Positions 1 through 7,660 of a stretch of DNA of 28,819 nt are shown one piece after another; the stretch's first letter is position 1; each line of letters opens with the position of its first letter. Under the pieces are notes generated by a model that ran no database searches, had not been told where the DNA came from, and worked only from the letters and a program-made list of their open reading frames with translations. The stretch covers positions 1-28,819 of the forward strand of contig QHON01000167.1 in the NCBI GenBank assembly GCA_003218815.1. The letters run 5' to 3'. The translations under genes were made by a program, and so were the position numbers. The stretch comes from Verrucomicrobiota bacterium. Its GTDB lineage: Bacteria > Verrucomicrobiota > Verrucomicrobiia > Chthoniobacterales > UBA10450.

Positions 1-253
1 GAAAGCGGCGGACGGCGTTTTTATTTCCCAAGTCGCCAAGCTGGAGCAAATCCCGGAGAACGAGAGGTTAAATCCCGAGGCAGTTGTAAATGCGATTCAG
101 GAAAGCGGCCGTCCGGCGTTTTACGAGGAGAACGCCGATGCCATTATCAATCGAATCGTGCCAATGCTCAGAGCGAAAGACATCGTCGCTGTTTTCAGCA
201 ACGGCGGATTCGATCGAATTCACGAGAAGCTATTGGAGAAACTAAGAGGCTAA
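1..253 (+). CDS. mpl: UDP-N-acetylmuramate:L-alanyl-gamma-D-glutamyl-meso-diaminopimelate ligase, C-terminal end (partial)
   Basis: The reading frame is open from base 2 to a TAA at 251-253, giving the last 83 residues of a protein that begins upstream of the window. The motif VFSNGGFDRIHEKLLEKL near the end matches the conserved C-terminal signature of Mpl (family form: SNGGFxGIHxKLL), and the preceding stretch EQIPENERLNPEAVV fits the same Mur-ligase C-terminal domain. Mpl reattaches recycled murein tripeptide to UDP-MurNAc in the cytoplasm and is typical of Gram-negative bacteria that recycle peptidoglycan. The catalytic and ATP-binding domains are outside the window, so the call rests on this tail alone; another Mur ligase is possible but the SNGGF motif favours Mpl. 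Confidence 0.8.
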   Translation, partial: KAADGVFISQVAKLEQIPENERLNPEAVVNAIQESGRPAFYEENADAIINRIVPMLRAKDIVAVFSNGGFDRIHEKLLEKLRG

Positions 254-255
254 AA

Positions 256-298
256 GGTTACAATTCCGACGCCTGGAAACGCGGTGTAACCCATTTTT
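256..298 (+). terminator. Possible intrinsic terminator after mpl
   Basis: GGTTACA (256-262) pairs with TGTAACC (285-291) across a 22-nt loop and is followed by a short T run at 294-298. It lies three bases after the mpl stop and abuts the stop of the convergent gene. The large loop makes it weaker than a textbook terminator. Confidence 0.4.
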
Positions 299-845
299 AA
301 CGGTCAGGCGTAGCAGCCGAAGTGTGATCATGCACAATACGCCAGCCGTCAGCGCTTTTGCGAAAGATTAAGGTGAAGCGACCATGCGGCTGGTCTTGTG
401 CACGTTTTAATTTCCAGCGACCCAGGACGACTGCTGCCTCGGCGCTAACCGGCGTAATCTCCAGAGTAGAAAAAGCGAGCAGACCCATTTTCGCGCGATC
501 GGGGTATTTCTTCTTGTAACGGGCGCGGACCGTTTCCCAGCCTCGTCTTACGACATCTTCCGAGACGAAGATTGTCGATCTTGAGCGCGCGTAGCCGTTC
601 ATGAATCCGTCAATGTCGCCGCGGTTCCAAGCGTCCTGTTGCGCGCTTAGGATCGAGCGAATCTGGGCAACTATCCTCACGCGGTCGTGTTCTTTCCCAA
701 GTGGTGCCGCCGAACTTGAGGAAATAGTTGTCCACGCAGGAACTACCGCCGCCGAGGTAAAAAGCGCGAGCGCGATTGGGCGGATAAAATCGGCGCAGCT
801 CGAAATTGAAACGCAAAGACGGCGAATCATTTGCAAGAATGACAT
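297..845 (-). CDS. Secreted SnoaL-like / DUF4440 domain protein
   Basis: This 182-residue protein has a basic N-terminus and a hydrophobic segment (about residues 20-37, PIALALFTSAAVVPAW), consistent with a signal peptide or anchor. Residues ~55-178 resemble the NTF2-like DUF4440/SnoaL fold: an opening helix with QDAWNRGDIDGFMNGY, then alternating strands, ending in GRFTLIFRKSADGWRIVHDHTS, the usual DUF4440 close. Members of this fold bind small ligands or act as simple enzymes, but substrate cannot be told from sequence. The ATG at 845 has no clear Shine-Dalgarno; a second ATG five codons in (830) is an alternative start. It is convergent with mpl and divergent from gspD, so it is probably transcribed alone. 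Confidence 0.75.
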   Translation of the reverse strand: MSFLQMIRRLCVSISSCADFIRPIALALFTSAAVVPAWTTISSSSAAPLGKEHDRVRIVAQIRSILSAQQDAWNRGDIDGFMNGYARSRSTIFVSEDVVRRGWETVRARYKKKYPDRAKMGLLAFSTLEITPVSAEAAVVLGRWKLKRAQDQPHGRFTLIFRKSADGWRIVHDHTSAATPDR

Positions 846-916
846 TTTTTTATAAGCTATGCTCCGCCGCGTCCAGTTCGAGTTAACAAGGTTCGGTTTG
901 GGCCGAGCGAAGCAGG

Positions 917-945
917 TTGACCCGCCGTTCTCAATTTATTAGCAT
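917..945 (+). promoter_or_regulatory. Sigma-70-like promoter for the gspD cluster
   Basis: TTGACC (917-922) and TAGCAT (940-945) are separated by exactly 17 bp, a good -35/-10 pair (5/6 and 4/6 to consensus). The predicted start point is near 952, about 17 nt before the GTG of the secretin gene. Read by eye only. Confidence 0.5.
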
Positions 946-968
946 CGTCGCTCATCATAAATAACATC

Positions 969-3308
969 GTGCATCGACTTTTCTGCAGCGCGGCGCTCGG
1001 ACTTGCGGCTGCCACGGCTATTTCAGCGCAGGTTGCTCCTGTCCGGCCTGAGCCATTTCCCGCTCTCGCAGCAGCGACCCCGGCGGCTGCGAATCCGACG
1101 GCACCTCCCGGTGCGCCGGGGACTGTGCGACTCCAGTTTCCAAATAGCGACGTAGTCGATGTGCTGCATCTTTACGAACAGCTCACAGGCAAGAAGCTGG
1201 TGATGGACAATTTTGTCCAAGGCAAGGTGAACATTTTCATCACCAAAGATGTTTCTCGCGAGGAGGCGATCAAAATTATCGAGACGAGCCTCGCCTTGAA
1301 CGGAATCTCTGTGGTTCCGGCAGACCGGGATATTGTCGAAGTCGTCGGGGCCGGTCAGAATCCTCGAAAGGCCGCGGTACCGATTCTTTCTGACCTGGCG
1401 GATATTCCGGCGGGTAATCCGGTTATCAGCTTTTTGTTCAAGCTTCAGTACGCCGACCCGCAGGAACTTCAACAAGTGTTGATGGCATATTTCCAGGGAA
1501 GCGCAGGCTCGATAAATATTCTGGCCTTACCGAAATCATCGAGTCTTTTGGTGACGCAGAACGCCGACATCATTCGACAGCTCGCCAGCGTGATTGCGCA
1601 AGTTGACGTGGCGCCGGCAGAAGTGGTGAGCGAGTTCATCAAGCTCGAACGGGCTGACGCGACCAAAGTCTGCGACATGCTCAAAGATATGTTCGAGAAG
1701 GGCGGTCAACCCTCGACCCAGCCTGGAATTCGCTCCGTCCGAGTGCCTCCCACCGTGCCGCAACCGGTCCCGGTTGAAAATGAAATTAGCGGAGTGACCG
1801 GCCTATCGGAAGAAGCGGTCGTAGTGGGTAAAATCAAACTCACGCCCGACGCCCGTACCAACCGCATTCATGTCGTGACGCGGCCGATCAACATGCCGTT
1901 CATTCGCAAATTAATCCGTGAGTTTGATGCCAACGTTGAGTTTGGAAAACCGGTCACGCGACCTCTAAGATACATTTCGGCCGGCGATGTTCTTCCGGTT
2001 CTGGTTCAGGCGTTGACGGAGCCAGGCGCGACAGCCCCACCCGGCGCGGAAGCAGGAGGCGCGAGTCCGTCGCCGTCGCAAGCCCAACCACTGCGGGCGA
2101 CGTCGGCGACTGTCGCTAATCCTTATACAGGCGGCGTTTCGAGCACTTCGACTACTTCCACTTCGACGGGAAGTACGCTGAATATTTCCGAGGAGCTCGC
2201 CACGCAACCTGTTGATACTTCGCCCAAGGCGGTCACGATTGGCAATGCCAAACTCATCGCTGATCAGCGCGCGAACACGATCATCGTACTGGGCAATCGT
2301 GAGGTCGTAGTAAAGGTAGGAAAGATTCTCGATGAAATGGACGTGAAAGCGCCGCAGGTTGCGCTTAGCACCGTCATTGGCCAGTTGTCACTCAATAACA
2401 ACGAGGAATTTGGCGTCGATTATTTCGCAAAATACGATAAAAAATTGGTGGGGATTTCACGCAATCTGTCTAACACCCAAGCGCCGATTCCTATCCCAAG
2501 TGTTGCTCCCTCTGGTACGCCGATCGCAGGACTTGTCGATCCGGCTAATCTGATCAACTTCAGCCAAATCATTCAGAATGTAGCTGGTGGGACGAATATT
2601 TATGTCGCGGCGGGTAACTATCTCGCCACGATTGTCCATCTGCTTGAGTCCACCGGTCGGTTCAAAACGATTTCTCGGCCGACGGTTTTCACGAGTAACA
2701 ACAAAAAGGCCATCATCGCGTCAGGGACGGAGATTCCAATTCCGGTAAATACTCTGACGAACGCGACCACTACGACTAACGTGGCTGCAGTCGCATCGAG
2801 CATCGAATACAAGAAGGTCGCATTGCAGCTTGAGGTGGTGCCACTAATTAATTCCGAGAAGGAGATATCGCTCGACATTTTACAGAAGCTCGACAGCCGC
2901 GGGGCCGACACCCTAATAGGCGGCAACCTAATCCCGAATATTATTACGCGGTACATCCGGACGAATGTTTCCGCGGCAAATGGATCAACCATTGTTCTTG
3001 GCGGGTTGATTGAAGAGAGCAAGAACAAGAGTACTCGCGGCATCCCAATTCTCGATCGTATTCCATACCTTGGCGCTCTATTCCGCAGTACTACGAATGA
3101 TAAGCTCCGCACGGAGCTGATCATTCTGATGCGTCCAGAGGTGACGCTGACGAAGCTCGATCTTTATCGGCTGCGCCAAAAATCGGAAGACAGGACGCAC
3201 TTTGGGCCCGAGCTCGATCAGGACGATTGCCCGGATTGCCCGAAACTGGAGACCGGCAAACAGTTACCCTTACCGCCGCCCGATATTCCTGCGGCGAAAG
3301 ATATGTAG
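969..3308 (+). CDS. gspD: Type II secretion / type IV pilus-like secretin GspD
   Basis: This 779-residue outer-membrane secretin forms the multimeric gate of a type II secretion or related system. It starts at GTG 969 with a signal peptide (residues 1-20, ending AISAQ). A Pro/Ala-rich linker leads to an N0 domain (~51-125, RLQFPNSDVVDVLHLYEQLTGK), then N1 (~153-217), N2 (~218-330) and N3-like repeats. The C-terminal secretin domain (~460-735) carries the signature GIPILDRIPYLGALFR (about 690-705) followed by TELIILMRPEV. The third repeat holds a Ser/Thr/Pro-rich insertion (about residues 350-415). It is followed 12 nt later by a peptidoglycan-binding protein gene and then gspE, suggesting one transcript. 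PilQ or a type III secretin are less likely because the domain order and the GspE partner match GspD. Confidence 0.93.
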   Translation: MHRLFCSAALGLAAATAISAQVAPVRPEPFPALAAATPAAANPTAPPGAPGTVRLQFPNSDVVDVLHLYEQLTGKKLVMDNFVQGKVNIFITKDVSREEAIKIIETSLALNGISVVPADRDIVEVVGAGQNPRKAAVPILSDLADIPAGNPVISFLFKLQYADPQELQQVLMAYFQGSAGSINILALPKSSSLLVTQNADIIRQLASVIAQVDVAPAEVVSEFIKLERADATKVCDMLKDMFEKGGQPSTQPGIRSVRVPPTVPQPVPVENEISGVTGLSEEAVVVGKIKLTPDARTNRIHVVTRPINMPFIRKLIREFDANVEFGKPVTRPLRYISAGDVLPVLVQALTEPGATAPPGAEAGGASPSPSQAQPLRATSATVANPYTGGVSSTSTTSTSTGSTLNISEELATQPVDTSPKAVTIGNAKLIADQRANTIIVLGNREVVVKVGKILDEMDVKAPQVALSTVIGQLSLNNNEEFGVDYFAKYDKKLVGISRNLSNTQAPIPIPSVAPSGTPIAGLVDPANLINFSQIIQNVAGGTNIYVAAGNYLATIVHLLESTGRFKTISRPTVFTSNNKKAIIASGTEIPIPVNTLTNATTTTNVAAVASSIEYKKVALQLEVVPLINSEKEISLDILQKLDSRGADTLIGGNLIPNIITRYIRTNVSAANGSTIVLGGLIEESKNKSTRGIPILDRIPYLGALFRSTTNDKLRTELIILMRPEVTLTKLDLYRLRQKSEDRTHFGPELDQDDCPDCPKLETGKQLPLPPPDIPAAKDM

Positions 3309-3320
3309 TAAAGTTAGTTT

Positions 3321-3716
3321 ATGAAATGGATGGCTCTCACTCTCATTCTTGGACTCGGCGCAATTACGGCGCAGGCGTCGGACTGTGCGTTTTTTCGCGG
3401 AACCGATCCGTTAGCCCAACGAGATGAATGGGGTTTGCTTCATCAGGGACGTACAGTGAACTCCACCGACTTCGCGCCACGATATCGTTGGCGTTTCGAT
3501 TATTATTTTAAGGCTCCGGAGCAACTGATTATGCAGCCAGGTTATGTAGGCGCAATGCAGACCGCGTTGCGCCGGCTCGGTTATTATTGCGGCCCGATTG
3601 ACGGCGTCTTCTCTCCAGAAGTTGGCAACGCAATTGCGCGTCTTCAGAAGAATTATTCAATACGCGTCACCGGCACGTTTACTGATTCGGTGCGATGGGC
3701 ATTGCATTTGCCTTGA
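3321..3716 (+). CDS. Small secreted peptidoglycan-binding (PG_binding_1) protein
   Basis: The 131-residue product begins with a clear signal peptide (MKWMALTLILGLGAITAQAS). Residues ~75-130 form a PG_binding_1 domain: GYVGAMQTALRRLGYYCGPIDGVFSPEVGNAIARLQKNYSIRVTGT, with the typical L..LGYY.GPIDG..G..T..A..FQ pattern. The middle region (DEWGLLHQGRTVNSTDF) is unassigned. Two cysteines in the mature protein (in SDCAFF and YYCGPI) could form a disulfide. It sits between gspD (12 nt gap) and gspE (7 nt gap), so it is almost certainly co-transcribed with the secretion genes. A role in anchoring or opening murein around the secretin is inference from that position. Confidence 0.8.
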   Translation: MKWMALTLILGLGAITAQASDCAFFRGTDPLAQRDEWGLLHQGRTVNSTDFAPRYRWRFDYYFKAPEQLIMQPGYVGAMQTALRRLGYYCGPIDGVFSPEVGNAIARLQKNYSIRVTGTFTDSVRWALHLP

Positions 3717-3723
3717 ACTGCCC

Positions 3724-5472
3724 ATGAGCTCGGCTGTTAGTCAATCGCTGATTAATTTGCTTCTCGAAAGCGGTGTGCAGTCGCGCGAGGAGGCCGCAGA
3801 ACTCGCATTGAACCTAAACGGCGGCTCGTGGGTGGGCCAGGTCCTTGATTCCGGCAAAGTGGACGAGCAACGCTTCCTCGGCGCGATTGGAAATTTCTTC
3901 CGGGTGCCAGTTGTCTCGCTCGACGCCAAAAAGATTGACCGGACGACGTTGTCGATTCTACCGAGCCGTTTCGTTTTTCAACATCACATCCTGCCCATCG
4001 AGGCAAAGGAAAATTCCGTCGTGCTCGCGACCTACGACTTGTTTAACTCAGTAGGCCGTCAGCTCGCAGCGCAGCTCTTAAAAAAACCGGCGGAATGGAT
4101 ACTCGTCCCTCGTGCACAACTCTTGCGCGCAATCAAGACTCTCTACGGCATCGGCGCGGAAACTTTCGATGAAATTCTGAAAACGAACCGCGCCTTCGAG
4201 GTTTTGCAAGACGCGCAGACAAGCACCGATTTGAATGCGGACGATCCGGAAGCATCCGTCGTCAAATTCGTGAACCAAATTATTCGTGAAGCGATCGTGG
4301 AGCGCGCGACTGACATTCATGTTGAGCCGCTGGAGAACGATTTGCGCATTCGTTATCGGATCGATGGAATCTTACATGAGATCGCCGTCCCACCCCAGTT
4401 GCGCCTACTACAATCGGCCATCATATCGCGTCTGAAAGTGATGGCGCACATGGACATCGCCGAGCGGCGCCTGCCGCAGGATGGCCGCATGAATTTGCAC
4501 GGGAATAATCAAGAAATCGATGTTCGTGTTTCCACTATCCCGACGGTAAACGGCGAGTCCATCAGCTTACGATTGCTCAGCCGCGGTGGACAGCAATTCA
4601 ACTTCGATCGTCTCGATCTGAGCAAGAAACAGGAACGCGTCATTCGCAATCTCCTCGCTCATGCTAACGGAATCATTTTGCTCACCGGTCCGACCGGCTG
4701 CGGAAAATCGACATCGTTATATTGTTTCTTGAGCAGCATTAATTCGGTCCAGCGCCGCATCATCACGATCGAAGAGCCGGTCGAATATCGAATTCCCGGA
4801 GTCTCGCAAATCGATGTGAAACCAGAAATCGATCTCACCTTTGCAAAAGGTCTCCGCCACATTTTACGCCAGGACCCGAATGTAGTTATGGTCGGCGAAA
4901 TTCGCGACATCGAAACGGCAGATATCGCAATCCGCGCGGCCATGACTGGTCATCTCGTCTTTAGCACCTTGCACACGAACGATGCGGTCGGCGGGATCAC
5001 GCGCTTGCTCGACATGGACGTGGAGCCTTTTCTCCTCGCTTCGGTCGTGAAAGCGTTCATCGCGCAACGTCTCGTGCGCACGATCTGTCCAGATTGTGTG
5101 CAATGGGTGGACTATCCGCGCGAATATCTTGCGGAGATCGGTTTTCCTGTGCGAGAGCTGGGCGCCCGGTTCCGGCGCGGCGCCGGCTGCGATCAATGCC
5201 GGCAGACCGGCTATCAGGGCCGCGCGGCCATTTACGAGATTTGCTCCGTCACCGAGCCCTTAAGAAAACTGATCATGCAGAAGCGCGACGGAGGCGAGCT
5301 CAAGCAATGCGCTATTTCCGAAGGTATGGAAACGTTGCGACAGGATGGCTGGCGGCGTGTCGCGCAAGGCAAAACGACTATCGAAGAAGTAGTGCGCGTC
5401 ACGCAAACCGACGAAGTTATGGCCGAGACGACCGAAGAAGCTGGGCCGGTCGTCGCTGCGGAGACGGCTTAA
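3724..5472 (+). CDS. gspE: Type II secretion / pilus assembly ATPase GspE (PilB family)
   Basis: Starting at ATG 3724, seven bases after the preceding stop, gives 582 residues; the frame is open further upstream but that part overlaps the previous gene. An N-terminal MshEN/T2SSE_N domain (~1-150, ending in the IGAETFDEIL region) precedes the ATPase core. Walker A is GPTGCGKS at residues 322-329 (Cys replaces the usual Ser). Aspartate and Walker B boxes follow (DPNVVMVGEIRDIETADIAI), then the His box (GHLVFSTLHTNDA). A four-cysteine zinc motif (CPDC near residue 456, CDQC near 492) is typical of GspE/PilB. The protein powers pseudopilus or pilus extension at the inner membrane. No gspF/pilC or pilin gene is in the window. 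Confidence 0.93.
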   Translation: MSSAVSQSLINLLLESGVQSREEAAELALNLNGGSWVGQVLDSGKVDEQRFLGAIGNFFRVPVVSLDAKKIDRTTLSILPSRFVFQHHILPIEAKENSVVLATYDLFNSVGRQLAAQLLKKPAEWILVPRAQLLRAIKTLYGIGAETFDEILKTNRAFEVLQDAQTSTDLNADDPEASVVKFVNQIIREAIVERATDIHVEPLENDLRIRYRIDGILHEIAVPPQLRLLQSAIISRLKVMAHMDIAERRLPQDGRMNLHGNNQEIDVRVSTIPTVNGESISLRLLSRGGQQFNFDRLDLSKKQERVIRNLLAHANGIILLTGPTGCGKSTSLYCFLSSINSVQRRIITIEEPVEYRIPGVSQIDVKPEIDLTFAKGLRHILRQDPNVVMVGEIRDIETADIAIRAAMTGHLVFSTLHTNDAVGGITRLLDMDVEPFLLASVVKAFIAQRLVRTICPDCVQWVDYPREYLAEIGFPVRELGARFRRGAGCDQCRQTGYQGRAAIYEICSVTEPLRKLIMQKRDGGELKQCAISEGMETLRQDGWRRVAQGKTTIEEVVRVTQTDEVMAETTEEAGPVVAAETA

Positions 5473-5552
5473 GATCGACAATCGCTGTCGTGTTCTCGCC
5501 AAGGTCGGCAACAACCAGCGCAATGTCCTTCCGCAGACCGGGAAGACACGCG

Positions 5553-6206
5553 CTATCTAATGCCGCGCAATTCCCGGATCGCTTCCCCATAATCTTCTGA
5601 GCGGAAGATGGAAGTGCCTGCAACAAGGACATTGGCTCCGTTTTGGATCGACAAGCGTGCGGTGTCGGGATTGATGCCGCCATCAACTTCGATGTCGAGC
5701 TTGGCGCCGGTCTTCATTTTCCAATCGCGTGCGCGTTTCACTTTTTCCATCATCTCGGGCCGGAACGATTGACCGCCGAAACCAGGATGGACGGTCATGA
5801 CGAGCAAGATATCGATCTTGTCGAGAAACGGCTCGACCGATTCAAATGACGTCGCGGGGTTTAATGTGAGGCCGGGGCGGCAAGCCGCGACGCGAATCGC
5901 GCGCAAGGTTTTCGCGACATCGTGTTTCGCTTCCCGCTCCACATGAACGGTAATCGAGTTGGCACCTGCTTTGATAAAGCGTCGGACGTAATGATCGGCG
6001 TGCTCAATCATGAGATGCACATCGACTGGGAGTTTGGTACTCCTTCGGACCAAATCGACAATTGCCGGCCCGAAGGAAATATTATCGACGAAATGTCCAT
6101 CCATAATATCGCAGTGAATCCAGTCGGCTCCAGCTTGTTCGACCCGTCGGATTTCGTCAGCTAATCGCGAGAAATCGGCTGCGAGGATTGAAGGAGCAAC
6201 GATAAT
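5553..6206 (-). CDS. rpe: Ribulose-phosphate 3-epimerase (start codon uncertain)
   Basis: Rpe interconverts ribulose-5-phosphate and xylulose-5-phosphate in the pentose phosphate pathway. The frame reads through the whole TIM-barrel: VAPSILAADF, DWIHCDIMDGHFVDNI, VHLMIE, VHPGFGGQSF, DGGINPDT and GTSIF, all family motifs with metal-binding His/Asp residues. The first in-frame ATG (6104) falls in the middle of the conserved IMDGHF motif, so it would delete the first strand and helix. Between that ATG and the upstream in-frame stop (6267-6269) there is no ATG, GTG or TTG. I give the end at an ATT (6204-6206) that would make a normal-length 217-residue protein; an ATC at 6221 or ATT at 6236 are alternatives. 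A sequencing error or damaged start is also possible. Confidence 0.85.
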   Translation of the reverse strand: MIVAPSILAADFSRLADEIRRVEQAGADWIHCDIMDGHFVDNISFGPAIVDLVRRSTKLPVDVHLMIEHADHYVRRFIKAGANSITVHVEREAKHDVAKTLRAIRVAACRPGLTLNPATSFESVEPFLDKIDILLVMTVHPGFGGQSFRPEMMEKVKRARDWKMKTGAKLDIEVDGGINPDTARLSIQNGANVLVAGTSIFRSEDYGEAIRELRGIR

Positions 6207-6469
6207 TTTTGCCGCGTTGATGTTGGAACTTTGAATGGTGGAGGGACAACGTTCAATGTCGAAGAGTTAACACGATTACAACGTACTAGAGGTTTTAGTT
6301 TGATACTGCTAACGCTTTGACGATTAAAGCTTGACGCCGCTGGGGTCTGTTTCATGTTACGGCGTTTCAGCCGGTCGAATCGCGCTCGCAGCGGACGTTT
6401 TGCTGCGAAGATCGACAAAGTGACGCGCTTCCGCCAGACTGGACGATCTGCCAATTTAGAAACTAATTA
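6207..6469. other. Divergent intergenic region between rpe and mreB
   Basis: These 263 bases must hold the promoters and 5' leaders of rpe (minus) and the mre operon (plus). I see no convincing -35/-10 pair, no riboswitch motif and no inverted repeat of note. The mreB start at 6470 is preceded by an AT-rich stretch (ttagaaactaatta) without a strong Shine-Dalgarno. Confidence 0.4.
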
Positions 6470-7507
6470 ATGTTTAACGGACTTTTCGGCTGGTTATCCA
6501 GCGACATCGGCATCGATCTCGGCACGGCGAACACCCTTGTTTACGTAAAGGATCAGGGGATCGTGTTGCGCGAGCCATCAGTCGTTGCCGTGCAAGCCGG
6601 CACAAACAAAGTGCTGGCGGTAGGTGACGAAGCGAAGCGAATGCTCGGGCGCACGCCGGCGAACATTGTTGCGGTGCGCCCCCTGAAAGATGGGGTAATT
6701 GCCGACTTCGAAGTGACTGAGGCAATGCTGCGACATTTCATCACGAAAGTCCACAATCGTCGGGTCCGTGCGAGACCGCGCGTTGTTATCGCAGTTCCAT
6801 CCGGGATTACCGAAGTGGAAAAGCGCGCGGTGCGTGAATCGGCGACACATGCTGGCGCGCGCGAGGTTTATTTGATCGAAGAACCGATGGCGGCGGCAAT
6901 TGGGGTGGGACTTCCGGTGCAGGATCCCGCTGGCAACATGATCATCGACATTGGTGGTGGCACGACAGAAGTGGCGCTCATTTCGCTCTCGGGGATTGTT
7001 TTTAGTCGCAGCGTCCGGGTAGCCGGTGATGAGCTTGATGAAGCGATCGTTCAGTATATGAAGCGTGCTTACAATTTGATGGTGGGCGAGCGTACGGCCG
7101 AGGAGATTAAAATTAAAATTGGATCGGCGTATCCGAGCGAAAAGGAAACGAGCGTGGAAGTCAAAGGGCGTGATTTGGTCGCGGGATTGCCCAAAACCCT
7201 CATGATCACTTCGCAGGAAGTCCGGGAAGCACTGCTTGAGCCGATCTCGACAATCGTCGATTCGGTCCGTATCACGCTGGAGCGCTGTCCGCCTGAGCTT
7301 TCGGCAGACTTGGTCGATCGTGGGCTCGTGCTGGCAGGCGGGGGCGCATTGCTCCGGGGGTTCGACAAGCTTTTGAGCGAGGAAACAGGTTTGCCTGTCC
7401 ATGTTGCTGAAGATCCGCTCAGCGCGGTTGCGGAGGGGACTGGCAAATGCCTCAATGAACTTAAATTTTTGCGTCAAGTGGCTTCGGCAGATCGCCAGTG
7501 GCGGTAG
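6470..7507 (+). CDS. mreB: Rod-shape-determining actin homolog MreB
   Basis: The 345-residue protein is full length for MreB. It shows the actin-fold nucleotide-binding motifs DIGIDLGTANTLVY (phosphate 1, residues ~11-24), VVIAVPSGITEVEKRAV, the phosphate 2 loop IDIGGGTTEVALISL, and the adenosine motif VLAGGGALLRG near residue 287. The N-terminal MFNGLFGWLSSD is a short amphipathic membrane-binding stretch, as in other Gram-negative MreB proteins. MreB forms filaments under the inner membrane that guide the elongasome. It leads a cluster with mreC, mreD and mrdA in the classic order, although a 153-nt gap before mreC holds a repeat-like element. Confidence 0.97.
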   Translation: MFNGLFGWLSSDIGIDLGTANTLVYVKDQGIVLREPSVVAVQAGTNKVLAVGDEAKRMLGRTPANIVAVRPLKDGVIADFEVTEAMLRHFITKVHNRRVRARPRVVIAVPSGITEVEKRAVRESATHAGAREVYLIEEPMAAAIGVGLPVQDPAGNMIIDIGGGTTEVALISLSGIVFSRSVRVAGDELDEAIVQYMKRAYNLMVGERTAEEIKIKIGSAYPSEKETSVEVKGRDLVAGLPKTLMITSQEVREALLEPISTIVDSVRITLERCPPELSADLVDRGLVLAGGGALLRGFDKLLSEETGLPVHVAEDPLSAVAEGTGKCLNELKFLRQVASADRQWR

Positions 7508-7512
7508 CAATT

Positions 7513-7628
7513 CCGGATTGCGGGCCCGTTCGACTTCGCTGCGCTGCGCTCAGGACGGGGTTTGCAATTACGGGGTGAAGTCAGCTTTTGAGCGCTGCCG
7601 ATTGTGCATTCCGGGATCCGCAACCCGG
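7513..7628. repeat. Candidate short inverted-repeat element between mreB and mreC
   Basis: CCGGATTGCGGGCCCG (7513-7528) and the reverse complement of 7612-7628 (CCGGGTTGCGGATCCCG) match in the blocks CCGG, TTGCGG and CCCG, leaving one mismatch and one small length difference. The 116-bp unit between them contains a low-complexity GCTGCGCTGCGCT core (7538-7550). It starts five bases after the mreB stop. It carries no gene and looks like a small non-autonomous or REP-like element; no direct target repeat is obvious. Confidence 0.45.
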
Positions 7629-7660
7629 GAAATGTCGATGCGGCCCGAGGCGAAATCGGG

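Noticed and set aside
5473..5552. Possible gene remnant between gspE and rpe (minus-strand frame with an ALVVADLGE-like stretch)
   Set aside because: It is too short, has no start of its own, overlaps rpe in another frame, and matches no family I can name.
6161..6454. 97-residue minus-strand frame upstream of rpe
   Set aside because: Its last part is the out-of-frame reading of the rpe N-terminus, and the rest is basic, without known motifs; probably a chance frame.
6578..7510. 310-residue minus-strand frame opposite mreB
   Set aside because: It is the antisense shadow of a highly conserved gene, with no domain or plausible protein character.
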